From assembly GCF_014287475.1 (NCBI RefSeq), contig NZ_JACOPF010000001.1:1178001-1242000 (forward strand): a stretch of 64,000 bases of DNA. The letters run 5' to 3'. A program made the translations under genes and the position numbers. Position 1 is the stretch's first letter. Each line of letters begins with the position of its first letter. Of the stretch, positions 54,311 through 64,000 are shown piece by piece. The notes below the pieces were generated by a model. That model did no database searches, was not told where the DNA came from, and saw nothing but the letters and a program-made list of their open reading frames with translations. Source of the DNA: Mediterraneibacter hominis (GTDB taxonomy: Bacteria; Bacillota; Clostridia; Lachnospirales; Lachnospiraceae).

Positions 54311-55159
54311 TTATTTTACGCCTTTTCTTAGCTTTTCCATAGCGCGTTCTTCAATCTGCCGCACCCGTTCTCTGGTCACATGCAGTACCTTTCCTACTTC
54401 TTCCAAGGTATATGCTTTCCCGCCTTCCAGGCCAAAACGCATTTTTATGACTTCCTGCTCTCTTGGGCTGAGCATGTTCAACAGTTCTTTCACTTCTTCT
54501 TTCTGTACAAGAAGATTCATTGCTTCCTCCGGAGTCTGCTCTGCCTTATCCTCCACCAAATCTGACAGACTGGTATCCCCCTCTTCCCCTATAGGGGTTT
54601 CCAGTGAAACTGGTGTCTGAAGGTAGCTTAAAATTTCTTTTACATATTCCTCTGTTTTATTCTCTAATTTCTGTGCAATCTCTGCCGCAGTTGCCTCTCT
54701 TCCCAGCTTCTGCTGGAGCTCTTTTCGTATTTTCTGGACTTTTTTCATACTTTCTGCCACATGAACCGGAACACGGATCTCCCGCGCCTGCTCATCTAAA
54801 GCCCGCATTATCGCTTCTTTTATCCACCACGAAGCATAAGTGGAAAACCGGTTTTCCTTTGTATAGTCATATTTTTCCACAGCGCGCATCAACCCTAGAT
54901 TTCCTTCCTGAATCAGATCCAGAAAGGAAAGCCCTCTTCCGGTATAATGCTTCGCTATAGAGACAACCAGACGCAGGTTTCCCTCCTCTAATTTTCTCTT
55001 TGCTTCTTTATCTCCCTGTGCACTTTTTTGCCCCAGCACACGCTCCTCTTCTTCCGTCAGAAGAGGAATCTGTCCGATTTCTTTTAAGTAGATTTTCAGA
55101 GGCTCTGTCGCTTCCACATCTTCTGGAATCGTAATCTCCTGCTCTATTTTGTCATCCAT
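54311..55159 (-). CDS. Sigma-70 family RNA polymerase sigma factor (no region 1.1)
   Basis: This 282-residue sigma factor has region 1.2 ([21 protein letters not shown]), region 2 ([49 protein letters not shown]), region 3 ([14 protein letters not shown]) and region 4.2 helix-turn-helix ([20 protein letters not shown]). It closely resembles the primary sigma factor but lacks region 1.1 and the long spacer. It is therefore likely a group 2 (non-essential, stationary or stress) sigma factor recognising similar promoters. It lies 15 bases after fbp and is co-transcribed with it. Confidence 0.88.
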   Translation of the reverse strand: MDDKIEQEITIPEDVEATEPLKIYLKEIGQIPLLTEEEERVLGQKSAQGDKEAKRKLEEGNLRLVVSIAKHYTGRGLSFLDLIQEGNLGLMRAVEKYDYTKENRFSTYASWWIKEAIMRALDEQAREIRVPVHVAESMKKVQKIRKELQQKLGREATAAEIAQKLENKTEEYVKEILSYLQTPVSLETPIGEEGDTSLSDLVEDKAEQTPEEAMNLLVQKEEVKELLNMLSPREQEVIKMRFGLEGGKAYTLEEVGKVLHVTRERVRQIEERAMEKLRKGVK

Positions 55160-55174
55160 AAATCATAATCTCCA

Positions 55175-57127
55175 TTATAATTTTTCCACAATTCTTCCGC
55201 TTCTATATGCCAAAAGAAGCGATTCCAAATCTTTCACTTGTTCCTTTAATTCTTTTCCAATATCTGTATCTCCTACAAGACGGCGTTCTAATACTCTTTT
55301 TACCACCATCATCTCAGAGTGTATATCACTTTCCTTTTGGATAGCAGCTTCTGTAGACTCGAAGGGCTCGTGCGCCACAAGAAGAAGCCCATAAGAATTG
55401 TAAATTAACGTATACCCTGCGATTCCGGTTTCTTTCTGATATGCCTTGGAAAATCCTCCGTCAATTACCATTACTTTTCCATTACATTTGATCGGACTCT
55501 CTCCGTCTTTTCTCTTTACCGGAACATGTCCGTTTACAATGTGTGCTTTCTCTGGATTCAGGCCAAATTCTTTCATAATTGTGTCCACAACCTGTTCATT
55601 TTCCAGAAGGAAATAATACGGGTTCTTTTTTTCCACATGTGTTTCTTTCTCTGCCAGAAAATACCGTTCAAAGGTCGCCATCTTATTCTTTCCAAACAAT
55701 GGAGAATCCGGATGCAGCCAGATATACCACATTGCGTCTCTGCCGTTTTGTTTCTCCTGCTCATGTAAGGCAAAAAATCCTTTCCGTATATAACTGTCCA
55801 GAGCATCGTATAGTTTCTTTCCTTTATACTTCTTTCCAAACAGCTCTACTTCTTTTAAGCTTCCATCTTCATTAAGAGGCACACAGCCATGATAGAGCAG
55901 ATTATTGTTGTATACTTTATACAACCCTCCTTTTGAAAGAAGAAGCCGCATATGCTCCTGCAGCTTTTCACAGCCTGTAAATGCCCGTTCCAGCCGTTCC
56001 ATAATATCCTCTTCTTCTTCACTTAGGGCATAGGGATTCTTAGGATCAATCGTAGGAAAATTGGTATCCAAAAGCCGGTACTCTTTTCCATCCAGCATAA
56101 TCGTACCTTTCTCATAATTGATTTTATCCAGAAGCGCACGTTCCTCTAAATGGAAAGCTTTCTGCTGGGCTATAATCTGCCCTTCTACCTTAAACTGAAT
56201 GATAGAGATTGCCTTATGCATACGCAGATCCATCTCCATCTCCGCTTTATTCGGTTTCTCCGGCCCCTTTAATTTAAAACATGTACAAGGATCATCCTGA
56301 TACGTCCGAAGCGCAAACGTGGCCAGCGGCAGAAGATTGATTCCATATCCATCCTCCAGAATATCCAAATTCCCATAACGCGCACAGATGCGTATCACAT
56401 TGGCAATACACCCTCTTTGCCCTGCTGCGGCCCCCATCCACAGCACGTCATGGTTTCCCCATTGTATGTCCAAAGAATGGTAAGTTGCCAGCTTGTCCAT
56501 AATAATATGCGGCCCCGGCCCTCTGTCATAAATATCGCCTACGATATGTAAATGATCTACAACCAGCCGTTGAATCAGCCCTGAAATCGCCTCAATAAAT
56601 TCTTCTGCTCTTCCTATGCGGATAATCGTCATAATAATCGAATTATAATAGGACTCTTTGTCATTGATCTCTGCTTTCTCTGTAATCAGCTCCTCAATTA
56701 CATAGGCAAAATCCTTAGGCAGTGCTTTTCTTACTTTGGAGCGGGTATATTTGCTCGCTGCACGCTTGCTTACTTCAATTAGGCGGTATAAATTAATCTT
56801 ATACCAGTCCTCCATATTGCTTTCTGTTTTCTTCACCAGCTCCATCTTTGCTTTTGGATAATAGATCAAGGTGGCAAGAGACTGCTTGTCTCTTGAACTT
56901 AAAGTATTTCCAAAGACATCATCGATCTTTCTTCTGACAGAACCTGAACCATTTTTTAAAACATGGGCAAATGCTTCGTATTCTCCGTGAATGTCTGTAA
57001 GGAAATGTTCCGTTCCTTTGGGCAGGTTTAAAATTGCCTGCAGGTTGATAATTTCCGTAGACGCTGCCGCAATCGTAGGATATAAATCCGACAGTCTCTC
57101 CAAATATTTTGTCTCCAGCTCTTTCAT
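55175..57127 (-). CDS. fbp: Fructose-1,6-bisphosphatase, class III
   Basis: This gluconeogenic phosphatase is of the Firmicutes-specific Fbp type (650 residues). It belongs to the calcineurin-like metallophosphoesterase fold: [12 protein letters not shown] near residue 40, [16 protein letters not shown] and [14 protein letters not shown] carry the metal ligands, with HGCVP and NGHVPVK in the C-terminal part. With pckA and apgM it supports growth on non-sugar substrates. It is between dapB and a sigma factor gene in one run of minus-strand genes with short gaps. Confidence 0.95.
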   Translation of the reverse strand: MKELETKYLERLSDLYPTIAAASTEIINLQAILNLPKGTEHFLTDIHGEYEAFAHVLKNGSGSVRRKIDDVFGNTLSSRDKQSLATLIYYPKAKMELVKKTESNMEDWYKINLYRLIEVSKRAASKYTRSKVRKALPKDFAYVIEELITEKAEINDKESYYNSIIMTIIRIGRAEEFIEAISGLIQRLVVDHLHIVGDIYDRGPGPHIIMDKLATYHSLDIQWGNHDVLWMGAAAGQRGCIANVIRICARYGNLDILEDGYGINLLPLATFALRTYQDDPCTCFKLKGPEKPNKAEMEMDLRMHKAISIIQFKVEGQIIAQQKAFHLEERALLDKINYEKGTIMLDGKEYRLLDTNFPTIDPKNPYALSEEEEDIMERLERAFTGCEKLQEHMRLLLSKGGLYKVYNNNLLYHGCVPLNEDGSLKEVELFGKKYKGKKLYDALDSYIRKGFFALHEQEKQNGRDAMWYIWLHPDSPLFGKNKMATFERYFLAEKETHVEKKNPYYFLLENEQVVDTIMKEFGLNPEKAHIVNGHVPVKRKDGESPIKCNGKVMVIDGGFSKAYQKETGIAGYTLIYNSYGLLLVAHEPFESTEAAIQKESDIHSEMMVVKRVLERRLVGDTDIGKELKEQVKDLESLLLAYRSGRIVEKL

Positions 57128-57159
57128 GGATTCCTCCCTAATATAAAACCAGTTATCTA

Positions 57160-57918
57160 TTAAAATGCAATCACATCTCCCATGTCATACATGCCGCTTG
57201 TCTTTCCCTTCAAAAACTTTGCCGCCTCCACTGCGCCCTTTGCGAATACACTTCTGGAATATGCTGTATGCTTAAACTCAATCACTTCATCTGTGCCCGC
57301 AAAAAACACCTCGTGCTCTCCTACAATCGTTCCTGCTCTCACAGCAGAAATACCTATTTCTTTGCCGTCCCGTTTTTTTCTCACCTGGCTTCTGTCATAG
57401 ACGTAGGTATATGCATTGTCCAGCGCCTCATTCATGGAATCTGCCAGCGCCAGGGCTGTGCCGCTTGGTGCATCCAGCTTCTGATTATGATGTTTTTCCA
57501 CCAGCTCCATATCATATCCGGCAGGAGCCAGCACTTTTGCTGCTTCTTTTAACAATTTCAGCAATAAATTGATACCCATAGACATATTTGCAGACTTTAA
57601 TACCGCAATCTTCTGGGATACTTTATCCACACTCTCTAACTGTTCTTCGGAAAGTCCAGTTGTACACAATACAACGGGCAGTTTCTTTTCCTCACAGTAG
57701 TCCAGTAACGCATCTGCCGCCTTTGCATTGGAAAAATCAATCACCACATCGGCTTTAACATCACACGTTTTGATGTCCTCAAACACTGGATATTCATTCA
57801 TTGTCTCTGTGTATGTGTCGATTCCCGCTACAATCGCTGCTTCTGCATCACACTTCACGATTTCTGTAATCATTCTTCCCATTTTCCCATTGCAGCCATG
57901 TAAGATTATTTTAACCAT
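57160..57918 (-). CDS. dapB: 4-hydroxy-tetrahydrodipicolinate reductase
   Basis: This lysine and diaminopimelate pathway reductase has 252 residues. Nucleotide binding is by [13 protein letters not shown], the catalytic His/Lys are in [19 protein letters not shown] (around 140), and [19 protein letters not shown] follows. The product feeds peptidoglycan and lysine. It heads the run dapB-fbp-sigma factor and follows the SSB-like gene past a terminator. Confidence 0.95.
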   Translation of the reverse strand: MVKIILHGCNGKMGRMITEIVKCDAEAAIVAGIDTYTETMNEYPVFEDIKTCDVKADVVIDFSNAKAADALLDYCEEKKLPVVLCTTGLSEEQLESVDKVSQKIAVLKSANMSMGINLLLKLLKEAAKVLAPAGYDMELVEKHHNQKLDAPSGTALALADSMNEALDNAYTYVYDRSQVRKKRDGKEIGISAVRAGTIVGEHEVFFAGTDEVIEFKHTAYSRSVFAKGAVEAAKFLKGKTSGMYDMGDVIAF

Positions 57919-57964
57919 ATTTGCTCCTCCTTATGTTCCGGTGTCTGTATTCACCGATACTGTC

Positions 57965-58012
57965 AAAAAAAGGATACCACATTTGAGTTCTTTCCTCAAC
58001 ATTGATATCCTT
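57965..58012 (-). terminator. Terminator of the SSB-like gene
   Basis: Minus strand AAAAGGATATCAATGTTGAG / CTCAAATGTGGTATCCTTTT, an imperfect long stem with TTTTTTTG following. Confidence 0.75.
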
Positions 58013-58026
58013 TTCACAAATAGTCT

Positions 58027-58662
58027 CTATTCTTCTTCGTTTAAACATTCCAGCTTGCTGACAGACACTTCATATGCTGTCCTTACTTCTGTCTCTGTTT
58101 CTGATAATTTTTTTACATAATCCCTGCTCTGGATTCGCCCAAGCACCTGCACATGTTCTCCTACTTCAAATCCAGATGCATACCTTGCATTCCTTCCCCA
58201 GCAGATACATGGAATATAGTCTGATTTCCCGTAAGGGCGGTTTACCGCAAGCAGCAAATCCGCAATCTCTCTCCCTAGAGGTGTTTTTCTGTAAACCGGC
58301 TTTTTGCAGATATATCCTTCCAAAAAAATATAGTTTGTCTTAGCGCCGTCCGGTTCTTCCTCAATAAATTCCACTTCTCTTGCAAACACAGAAAGCACCA
58401 GCCGGTTTTTCTGTTCCTCATGGCGGTTATAGGAGCGAAACTGTCCGGATACCATAATAAAAGCTCCTCTGTAGTCCTGTGTCACATCAATCAATCGTTC
58501 TGAAACCATAAGCGGAATCCGGTCATTTGAATTACTTAAGCGTCTGACCAGAACATCCACCATATAGAAGCCCTCCCCGAACACTTCGTGGCTGTATGTA
58601 AATGTAGAAGCCACCTCGCCTATAATTGTCACCTGGTTGTTCTCAATAATCTTATCTGACAT
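58027..58662 (-). CDS. Single-stranded DNA-binding-like protein with two OB folds
   Basis: This 211-residue protein appears to contain two tandem SSB-type OB folds: first IENNQVTIIGEVASTFTYSH..GEGFYMVDVLVRR (residues 6-95), then NYIFLEGYICKKPVYRKTP..IADLLLAVNRPYGKSDYIPCICWG (residues 110-200). The second is closest to SSB or PriB. It lacks the acidic protein-interaction tail of true SSB (it ends with LECLNEEE). Cellular role unknown; it may act in replication restart or as a secondary SSB. It is monocistronic. Confidence 0.82.
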   Translation of the reverse strand: MSDKIIENNQVTIIGEVASTFTYSHEVFGEGFYMVDVLVRRLSNSNDRIPLMVSERLIDVTQDYRGAFIMVSGQFRSYNRHEEQKNRLVLSVFAREVEFIEEEPDGAKTNYIFLEGYICKKPVYRKTPLGREIADLLLAVNRPYGKSDYIPCICWGRNARYASGFEVGEHVQVLGRIQSRDYVKKLSETETEVRTAYEVSVSKLECLNEEE

Positions 58663-58791
58663 AATTTGTAGTTCTCCCTTCCTCTGTTTGGTATTTTTGA
58701 GTCAATACTAAGTTTATGAAGGGTATCTCTTATTTAGAACGGATATACCTTAAGAATCCTTCGACAAAAAGAGCCAGTCTTTTTATCCCCC

Positions 58792-58819
58792 TTGTAAATT
58801 TTCTATTTTATGATAGAAT
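58792..58819 (+). promoter_or_regulatory. typA promoter
   Basis: TTGTAA (58792-58797), 16-bp spacer, TAGAAT (58814-58819). This is divergent from the SSB-like gene. Confidence 0.6.
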
Positions 58820-58872
58820 AATACAGTTGTAAAAGTAAAACCCGAATATTGGATAAAGAAAGAGTGTTATTT

Positions 58873-60699
58873 ATGAAAACAAAACGTGAAGATATTAGAA
58901 ATATTGCGATCATTGCCCATGTAGATCATGGTAAAACTACCCTGGTGGACGAGCTGCTCAAGCAGAGTGGTGTTTTTCGTGAAAATCAGGAGGTTGCGGA
59001 ACGGGTCATGGACTCCAATGATATTGAACGGGAACGCGGAATTACCATTTTGTCCAAAAATACTGCTGTATTTTACAATGGAGTGAAAATCAACATCATC
59101 GATACCCCCGGACATGCCGATTTCGGAGGAGAAGTCGAGCGCGTGCTGAAAATGGTAAACGGTGTCGTCCTGGTAGTTGACGCCTTTGAGGGAGCTATGC
59201 CACAGACAAAATTTGTATTGCGCAAAGCACTTGAATTAAATCTTCCAGTGATTGTCTGCATTAATAAAATTGACCGCCCAGAGGCAAGACCCGACGAGGT
59301 CATCGACGAAGTGCTGGAATTATTCATGGACTTGGATGCTTCTGATGAACAGCTGGACTGTCCTTTTGTCTATGCTTCCGCCAAATCGGGCGTTGCTGTT
59401 CTGGACTTAACAGATGATGAAAAGGATATGAAGCCTCTCTTTGAAACGATTATCGATTATATTCCAGCTCCTGAAGGGGATCCGCAGGCCCCTACCCAGG
59501 TGCTTATCAGTACCATTGATTATAATGAATATGTGGGCCGCATTGGTGTCGGCAAAGTCGACAACGGTACTATCGCCGTCAATCAGGAAATGCTGCTTGT
59601 CAACCACCACGATCCAGATAAACAGGAAAAAGTAAAAATCAGCAAGCTCTATGAATTCGATGGTCTGAATAAAGTAGAAGTAAAAGAAGCCGGTATCGGA
59701 TCCATTGTCGCTATCTCCGGTATTTCTGACATTGCTATCGGGGACACGCTCTGTTCTTCAGAGAATCCACAGGCAATTCCATTTCAGAAAATATCAGAGC
59801 CTACTATCTCTATGCAGTTTATCGTCAACGACAGTCCTTTTGCAGGACAGGACGGGAAATATGTTACATCCCGCCATATCAGAGAGCGTCTTTTCAGGGA
59901 GTTGAACACAGATGTCAGCCTTCGCGTGGAGGAGACGGAAAATGCAGACAGCTTCAAGGTATCAGGCCGCGGCGAGCTCCATCTGTCTGTCCTGATAGAA
60001 AACATGCGCCGCGAAGGATATGAGTTTGCAGTCAGCAAGGCAGAGGTACTTTATAAAACAGACGAAAAGGGGAAAAAGTTAGAGCCAATGGAGCTTGCCT
60101 ATGTAGATGTGCCCGAAGAATTTACTGGAACCGTAATAGACAAATTAAGCCAGCGAAAAGGGGAGCTTCGAAATATGGGCGCCTCAAATGGAGGCTGCAC
60201 CCGTCTGGAATTTTCCATTCCCGCCCGAGGATTGATTGGATACCGCGGCGAATTTTTGACTGACACAAAGGGAAATGGAATTTTAAATACGACCTTTGAC
60301 GGGTATGCTCCCTATAAAGGGGATATTCAATACCGGAAGCAGGGGTCTCTTATTGCCTTTGAAACAGGCGAATCTGTAACTTATGGATTGTACAGCGCCC
60401 AGGAACGTGGTACATTATTTATAGGGCCCGGTGAAAAAGTATATGCGGGTATGGTAATCGGACAGAATGGAAAGGCAGAGGATATTGAGCTAAACGTCTG
60501 CAAAACCAAGCATCTTACAAATACTCGCTCCTCCAGCGCTGATGAAGCGCTTCGCCTTACTCCGCCGCGTATTTTAAGCCTGGAACAGGCGCTCGACTTT
60601 ATCGATACAGACGAGCTTCTGGAAGTAACTCCTAAATTTCTGCGGATTCGAAAAAAAATTCTGGACTCCAGAATGCGTAAGCGCAGCAATCTGAAATAA
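58873..60699 (+). CDS. typA: Translational GTPase TypA/BipA
   Basis: This 608-residue ribosome-associated GTPase aids 50S assembly and stress or cold growth. G motifs: [43 protein letters not shown]. Elongation-factor domains II, III and V follow, with the family-specific C-terminal region ([17 protein letters not shown]). The start [10 protein letters not shown] is the usual one; an ATG 24 bases upstream is possible. It is followed by the PsiE-like gene. Confidence 0.95.
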   Translation: MKTKREDIRNIAIIAHVDHGKTTLVDELLKQSGVFRENQEVAERVMDSNDIERERGITILSKNTAVFYNGVKINIIDTPGHADFGGEVERVLKMVNGVVLVVDAFEGAMPQTKFVLRKALELNLPVIVCINKIDRPEARPDEVIDEVLELFMDLDASDEQLDCPFVYASAKSGVAVLDLTDDEKDMKPLFETIIDYIPAPEGDPQAPTQVLISTIDYNEYVGRIGVGKVDNGTIAVNQEMLLVNHHDPDKQEKVKISKLYEFDGLNKVEVKEAGIGSIVAISGISDIAIGDTLCSSENPQAIPFQKISEPTISMQFIVNDSPFAGQDGKYVTSRHIRERLFRELNTDVSLRVEETENADSFKVSGRGELHLSVLIENMRREGYEFAVSKAEVLYKTDEKGKKLEPMELAYVDVPEEFTGTVIDKLSQRKGELRNMGASNGGCTRLEFSIPARGLIGYRGEFLTDTKGNGILNTTFDGYAPYKGDIQYRKQGSLIAFETGESVTYGLYSAQERGTLFIGPGEKVYAGMVIGQNGKAEDIELNVCKTKHLTNTRSSSADEALRLTPPRILSLEQALDFIDTDELLEVTPKFLRIRKKILDSRMRKRSNLK

Positions 60700-60765
60700 A
60701 GCTCTGCACGTTTCCGCTTCGCCATGCCGCGTCCGCAAAAGACCGTTGATGAAAGGAAACTCTTT

Positions 60766-61377
60766 ATGAAAAAATATGCAAAAGCATTTCTCAAAAGTCT
60801 GACCACTGCCTTGGAATATATTATTGCGGCGCTGCTGGCAGGCGGAATCATCATTATGATCGTACAGGTGGTGGGAAGCTTCAGCCACCTGACAGACATC
60901 AGTAAATATCCGAATTACGAGGATCTGCTCACCGTATGCTTCAATTTAATTATAGGTGTGGAGATGATTCGTATGTTATACCTGCACACACCGATAACCG
61001 TTTTCGAAGTCCTTCTTTTTGCGATTGCGCGGCAGGTTATCATCGATCACTCTTCTCCTGTCAACAGCCTGCTCGGTGTAATCGCTATTGCCATTTTGTT
61101 TGCGACCAGAAAGTTTCTCTTTGTAACCTTTGACGAGGCGGAAAAAACGATCTTTCGCGCCAATCAGAAAGTACGACATGTTAATCGGCTCATCCATGTA
61201 AATATTCCATATGAAAATGATGAAACACTGTTGGATGTAATCACAAAAAAATTGAAAGAGGAAGATACAGAAATTGGAACAGGCGCATGTACATATTTTT
61301 CTGATTTTGGTCTCCGTGTTGCCAAAATTACAGATGGAAAAATCACCCGAATTGAAGTGATTCGTTCTATACATTAG
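60766..61377 (+). CDS. PsiE-like four-helix membrane protein
   Basis: This 203-residue protein has four predicted helices in its first 120 residues (EYIIAALLAGGIIIMIVQVV, LLTVCFNLIIGVEMIRML, VFEVLLFAIARQVII, LLGVIAIAILFATRKFLF). The ARQVIIDHSSP motif is like phosphate-starvation-inducible PsiE. A cytoplasmic C-terminal domain (residues 140-203) adds ISPYENDE-like and KLKEEDTEIGTG segments of unknown fold. Start 60766 is supported by AAAGGA eight bases upstream. Lying 66 bp after typA, it may share its transcript. Confidence 0.7.
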   Translation: MKKYAKAFLKSLTTALEYIIAALLAGGIIIMIVQVVGSFSHLTDISKYPNYEDLLTVCFNLIIGVEMIRMLYLHTPITVFEVLLFAIARQVIIDHSSPVNSLLGVIAIAILFATRKFLFVTFDEAEKTIFRANQKVRHVNRLIHVNIPYENDETLLDVITKKLKEEDTEIGTGACTYFSDFGLRVAKITDGKITRIEVIRSIH

Positions 61378-61387
61378 ACAGGTTTCA

Positions 61388-61396
61388 TGCTATAAT
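61388..61396 (+). promoter_or_regulatory. Extended -10 promoter ahead of hpf
   Basis: TGCTATAAT (TGC 61388-61390, TATAAT 61391-61396). A second candidate -10, TATAAT near 61434, lies closer to the start and is preceded by a hairpin-forming ACAAACAG/CTGCTTGT. Confidence 0.5.
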
Positions 61397-61462
61397 ATCT
61401 ACATAATACAAACAGATTTTTTCTTTCTGCTTGTATAATATGAACAAAAGGAGTTGAGCAGC

Positions 61463-62020
61463 ATGAATTTTATTATCAGTGGTAAAAACATTGAAGTGAC
61501 TCCCGGATTAAGGGATGCCATCGAACAAAAATTAGGAAAACTTGAAAGGTATTTCACTCCTGAAACAGAAATTATCGTAACTCTCAGTGTGGAAAAAGAA
61601 CGTCAGAAAATCGAAGTCACGATTCCTGTCAAAGGAAACATTATCCGTTCCGAACAGACAAGCAATGATATGTATGTGTCTATCGATCTTGTCGAGGAGG
61701 TAATCGAACGTCAGCTTCGCAAATACAAGAACAAGCTGGTTGCAAAAAGTCAGGGACATCCTACCGCTTCTTCCTCCGGAAATAATTTTAAAAAGGAATT
61801 TTTTGAATCTGAGGAAGATTCCATCGAAGATGATGAAATCCGCATCGTAAGAACAAAACGCTTTGGCATCAAGCCAATGTATCCAGAAGATGCATGTATT
61901 CAGATGGAGCTCCTCGGACATAGCTTCTTCGTTTTCTGCAATGCTGAAACAGAAGAGGTAAATGTCGTATATAAACGTAAAGATGGTTCCTTTGGTCTGA
62001 TTGAACCAGAATTTGCATAA
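61463..62020 (+). CDS. hpf: Ribosome hibernation promoting factor, long form
   Basis: This 185-residue HPF/YfiA protein has an N-terminal ribosome-binding domain (FIISGKNIEVTPGLRDAIEQKLGKL) and a C-terminal dimerisation domain (VRTKRFGIKPMYPEDACIQMELLGHSFFVF). It joins ribosomes into inactive 100S dimers in stationary phase. The ATG at 61463 has AAGGAG nine bases upstream; a TTG nine bases earlier is less likely. Confidence 0.95.
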   Translation: MNFIISGKNIEVTPGLRDAIEQKLGKLERYFTPETEIIVTLSVEKERQKIEVTIPVKGNIIRSEQTSNDMYVSIDLVEEVIERQLRKYKNKLVAKSQGHPTASSSGNNFKKEFFESEEDSIEDDEIRIVRTKRFGIKPMYPEDACIQMELLGHSFFVFCNAETEEVNVVYKRKDGSFGLIEPEFA

Positions 62021-62036
62021 GAAGATGAAAGATAGT

Positions 62037-62073
62037 AAAAAAACCGGATCTGCTTACGCTGATCCGGTTTTTT
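62037..62073. terminator. Bidirectional terminator between hpf and the YigZ gene
   Basis: AACCGGATC / GATCCGGTT with T6 on the plus side and A6 on the left. Ends both convergent genes. Confidence 0.85.
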
Positions 62074-62078
62074 GTTTC

Positions 62079-62735
62079 TTACTCTTCTTCTAATATTTCT
62101 GTCTTTTGATTCACTTTAGCAAACCAGCATATCCCGATTCGCTCTATCTGCGCTTTACCGTTTGTCCCTTCTGTAATCTCAAAGCGCAGTCTCTTTTCTC
62201 TTTCTTTTTCCTCTAAAACAATCAGCTCCACCTGTTCTGCATAGCTTATTTCTATCACAGGCACGTCGTCTTTTCCTAAAATATACTGAATTTTCCCAAG
62301 CCCGTTATAATCTGTCTGGATTTTTAGTTTAAATCCTTTTATTTTGGTAATAATCGTACTGTGAGCAAGCCCCTCCTTACACGCAGAGGAATATGCCCGT
62401 ACGAGCCCGCCTGTTCCAAGAAGTGTTCCGCCAAAATACCTTGTCACCACGACCAATACATTATATAATTTCTGTCCCCTGATTACCTCAAGAATCGGCT
62501 TTCCCGCAGTGCCTCCTGGTTCTCCGTCATCACTAAACCTCTCTGTCACCTGTTCTGTTCCAATTACATATGCCCAGCAGTGGTGTCTTGCATCCCAGTA
62601 CTGCTTCTTTATGTTTTCTAAGGCTTCTGTCGCTTCTTCTTCAGAGGAGACCGGAAATACCGCTGCAATAAAACGGGATTTTTTCTCTGTAATTTCCGCA
62701 GAGGCTCCCTGATATACTGTCTGATAACGTTCCAA
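62079..62735 (-). CDS. YigZ/IMPACT family protein
   Basis: This 218-residue protein has the UPF0029 domain with FSDDGEPGGTAGKPILEVI and VVVTRYFGGTLLGTGGLVRAYSSA (about residues 65-115), matching YigZ. A C-terminal ferredoxin-like domain follows. Its molecular role in bacteria is not settled. It is monocistronic and divergent from the penicillin-binding protein gene. Confidence 0.92.
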   Translation of the reverse strand: MERYQTVYQGASAEITEKKSRFIAAVFPVSSEEEATEALENIKKQYWDARHHCWAYVIGTEQVTERFSDDGEPGGTAGKPILEVIRGQKLYNVLVVVTRYFGGTLLGTGGLVRAYSSACKEGLAHSTIITKIKGFKLKIQTDYNGLGKIQYILGKDDVPVIEISYAEQVELIVLEEKEREKRLRFEITEGTNGKAQIERIGICWFAKVNQKTEILEEE

Positions 62736-62861
62736 ACTACCAACCTCATTTCTTTTCTGCTATTAACACTATACCAGACTTGAAAAAAACTACAAGAATT
62801 TCTTAAGATTTACTTAGAAATGTGAAGATTTTATTTTTTTCTTTATTTAGATTGGCAAATT

Positions 62862-62955
62862 TGCTATAATCATAAGAGTGATTCTACACGCCGGAATATT
62901 TTCGGCGTCTCATCGTCACAGACGGTTGTTTCTGTCTGTGTTTTATCGCCCCAGG
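62862..62955 (+). promoter_or_regulatory. Extended -10 promoter and structured leader of the PBP gene
   Basis: TTGCTATAAT (TGC plus TATAAT 62865-62870) is followed by a leader with two hairpins. These are CGCCG-GAATATTTT-CGGCG and CACAGAC-GGTTGTTTCT-GTCTGTG, the latter trailed by TTTTAT like an intrinsic terminator. This may attenuate transcription into the gene. Confidence 0.5.
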
Positions 62956-62976
62956 CGTATATAAGGAGGATTTGAC

Positions 62977-64000
62977 ATGAATTACGGAAAAGAGAATCTT
63001 TCCAGGAGGAAGAAAAATATATCTTCTAAAAAGAACATGAAGAAGAAACGGGTAGGTGTCCGGGTATTTAAGTCAGTAATCATCTGTGTGCTTCTTATCG
63101 GTATTATCGGCATAGCCGGAGCCGCTTTTTTTGCAAAGAAAATCATAGATGATACACCGAAAGTCACTCCCGCAGATATTAAGCCGCAGGGATATACCAC
63201 TTTTGTATATGCTAAGGACGGTACGGAATTGGAACAGTTCAAGGAATCCGGATCCAACCGTGTATATAAGACAATCGATGAAATTCCAGAATATCTGGCA
63301 AATGCTTTTGTCGCAATTGAGGACGAGCGGTTTTATGAGCATAACGGAATCGACTTACAGGGAATTTTAAGAGCCGCTGTTGTCGGGGTTACTTCCGGCG
63401 GTGATTTTTCACAAGGAGCCAGTACTTTAACCCAGCAGCTTATCAAAAACAATGTATTTCCTAATTTTACAGAAGAGAAAACATTTTATGACCGATTGGA
63501 AAGAAAGCTGCAGGAGCAATATCTCGCCGTTGAGATTGAACGGCAGATGAGTAAGGACGAAATTTTGGAGTCCTACATGAATACAATCAATCTGGGACAG
63601 AGCTGTCTGGGAGTTCAGGCAGCCTCCAAACGGTATTTTAACAAGGATGTCTCAGAGCTGACACTCTCTGAATCCACAGTGATTGCAGGTATTACGCAGA
63701 ATCCTACTTACTATGATCCTGTTACAAATCCGGATCACAATGCCAAACGGCGGGAAGAGGTTCTGCAAAAAATGCTGGATCAGGAATATATTACACAGGC
63801 AGAATATGAGGAAGCCCTGGCAGATCCAGTATATGAACGCGTACTACAGACAGCGCCGGCTTCTGATGCAACCCCTTACTCCTATTTCTCTGATGCCCTG
63901 GCTGAACAAGTCATCCAGGATTTAATGGATAGAAAAGGCTTTACGGAGACACAGGCTCACAATGCTTTGTACAGCGGCGGGCTTACCATTACAGCAACCC
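62977..64000 (+). CDS. Class A penicillin-binding protein (PBP1a-like), 5' part
   Basis: The frame opens at ATG 62977 (AAGGAGG, seven bases upstream) and stays open to the window end, giving 341 residues. The N terminus is a basic cytoplasmic stretch (residues 1-29), one membrane helix (about 30-55) and a glycosyltransferase family 51 domain. The catalytic Glu is in AIEDERFYEHNGID, with GASTLTQQLIKNN, the family GxSTxxQQ motif. SYMNTINLGQ and GLTI near the end lead toward the transpeptidase, which is beyond the edge. It polymerises and crosslinks peptidoglycan. Confidence 0.95.
   Translation, partial: MNYGKENLSRRKKNISSKKNMKKKRVGVRVFKSVIICVLLIGIIGIAGAAFFAKKIIDDTPKVTPADIKPQGYTTFVYAKDGTELEQFKESGSNRVYKTIDEIPEYLANAFVAIEDERFYEHNGIDLQGILRAAVVGVTSGGDFSQGASTLTQQLIKNNVFPNFTEEKTFYDRLERKLQEQYLAVEIERQMSKDEILESYMNTINLGQSCLGVQAASKRYFNKDVSELTLSESTVIAGITQNPTYYDPVTNPDHNAKRREEVLQKMLDQEYITQAEYEEALADPVYERVLQTAPASDATPYSYFSDALAEQVIQDLMDRKGFTETQAHNALYSGGLTITAT

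Overview
This 64 kb window looks like a chromosomal segment of an anaerobic, low-to-moderate GC Firmicute, most likely a gut Lachnospiraceae (Clostridia). The evidence is the gene set: an EFR1-type ferredoxin, FeoA/FeoA/FeoB with a Cys-rich FeoB-associated peptide, a DUF6110-like protein beside a metal P-type ATPase, class III fructose-bisphosphatase, ATP-dependent PEP carboxykinase, a clostridial two-subunit L-serine dehydratase, and strong AGGAGG ribosome binding sites. The genus cannot be fixed from this sequence alone. No rRNA, tRNA, prophage, CRISPR array or complete insertion sequence was seen. Most genes are housekeeping or metabolic, and most lie on the minus strand.

Layout. 1-2.3 kb: the start of a T-box leader running off the left edge, a YihY/BrkB membrane protein, a 6S RNA gene and an EFR1 flavodoxin-ferredoxin. 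2.4-17.3 kb: pckA, thrC, a leuC-leuD-NhaC antiporter operon, a large thioester/SpaA surface adhesin, asd, argH and the divergent pair gatZ / gatY-like aldolase. 17.5-29.2 kb is a metal and redox block: a P-type ATPase with DUF6110-like and 26-aa partners, a cydDC-like exporter operon, and a feo operon (feoA-feoA-feoB-Cys-rich peptide-45-aa peptide-membrane HMA protein-fur) facing a short DtxR-family regulator across a shared operator region. 29.2-36.8 kb: MATE transporter, ldh, rhaD, an unknown membrane protein, an AIM24 protein and sdaAB/sdaAA. 36.9-43.7 kb: csoR-copA, a collagen-like surface protein with its glycosyltransferase, and an SOS-associated peptidase. 43.8-58.7 kb: eno, ferritin, phosphoglycerate mutase, hom, prfB (with its +1 frameshift), secA, an orphan eukaryotic-type hisA, a lipoprotein, a sigma factor, fbp, dapB and an SSB-like protein. 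58.8-64 kb: typA, a PsiE-like protein, hpf, a YigZ protein and the 5' part of a class A penicillin-binding protein.

Pathway links. thrC, hom, asd and dapB cover much of the aspartate-family pathway, although they are scattered. pckA, fbp, eno and the phosphoglycerate mutase support glycolysis and gluconeogenesis. Iron and copper handling is dense: Feo, ferritin, Fur, a DtxR-type regulator, CsoR, CopA and a second metal ATPase.

The most unusual content is non-coding. (1) Four dispersed copies of a 165-bp non-coding element have 14-bp terminal inverted repeats starting GTAAC and 8-bp target duplications, so they are a MITE family. (2) A structured element of about 120-140 nt occurs four times, always sense-oriented just after the intrinsic terminator of a gene and ending in a terminator-like hairpin (degenerate in one copy). 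(3) A 200-bp element at 39.8-40.0 kb has long terminal inverted repeats. (4) The CopA reading frame contains a near-ideal internal Shine-Dalgarno ahead of its C-terminal CopZ-like domain. (5) Two tiny membrane peptides (26 and 45 aa) sit in the metal operons.
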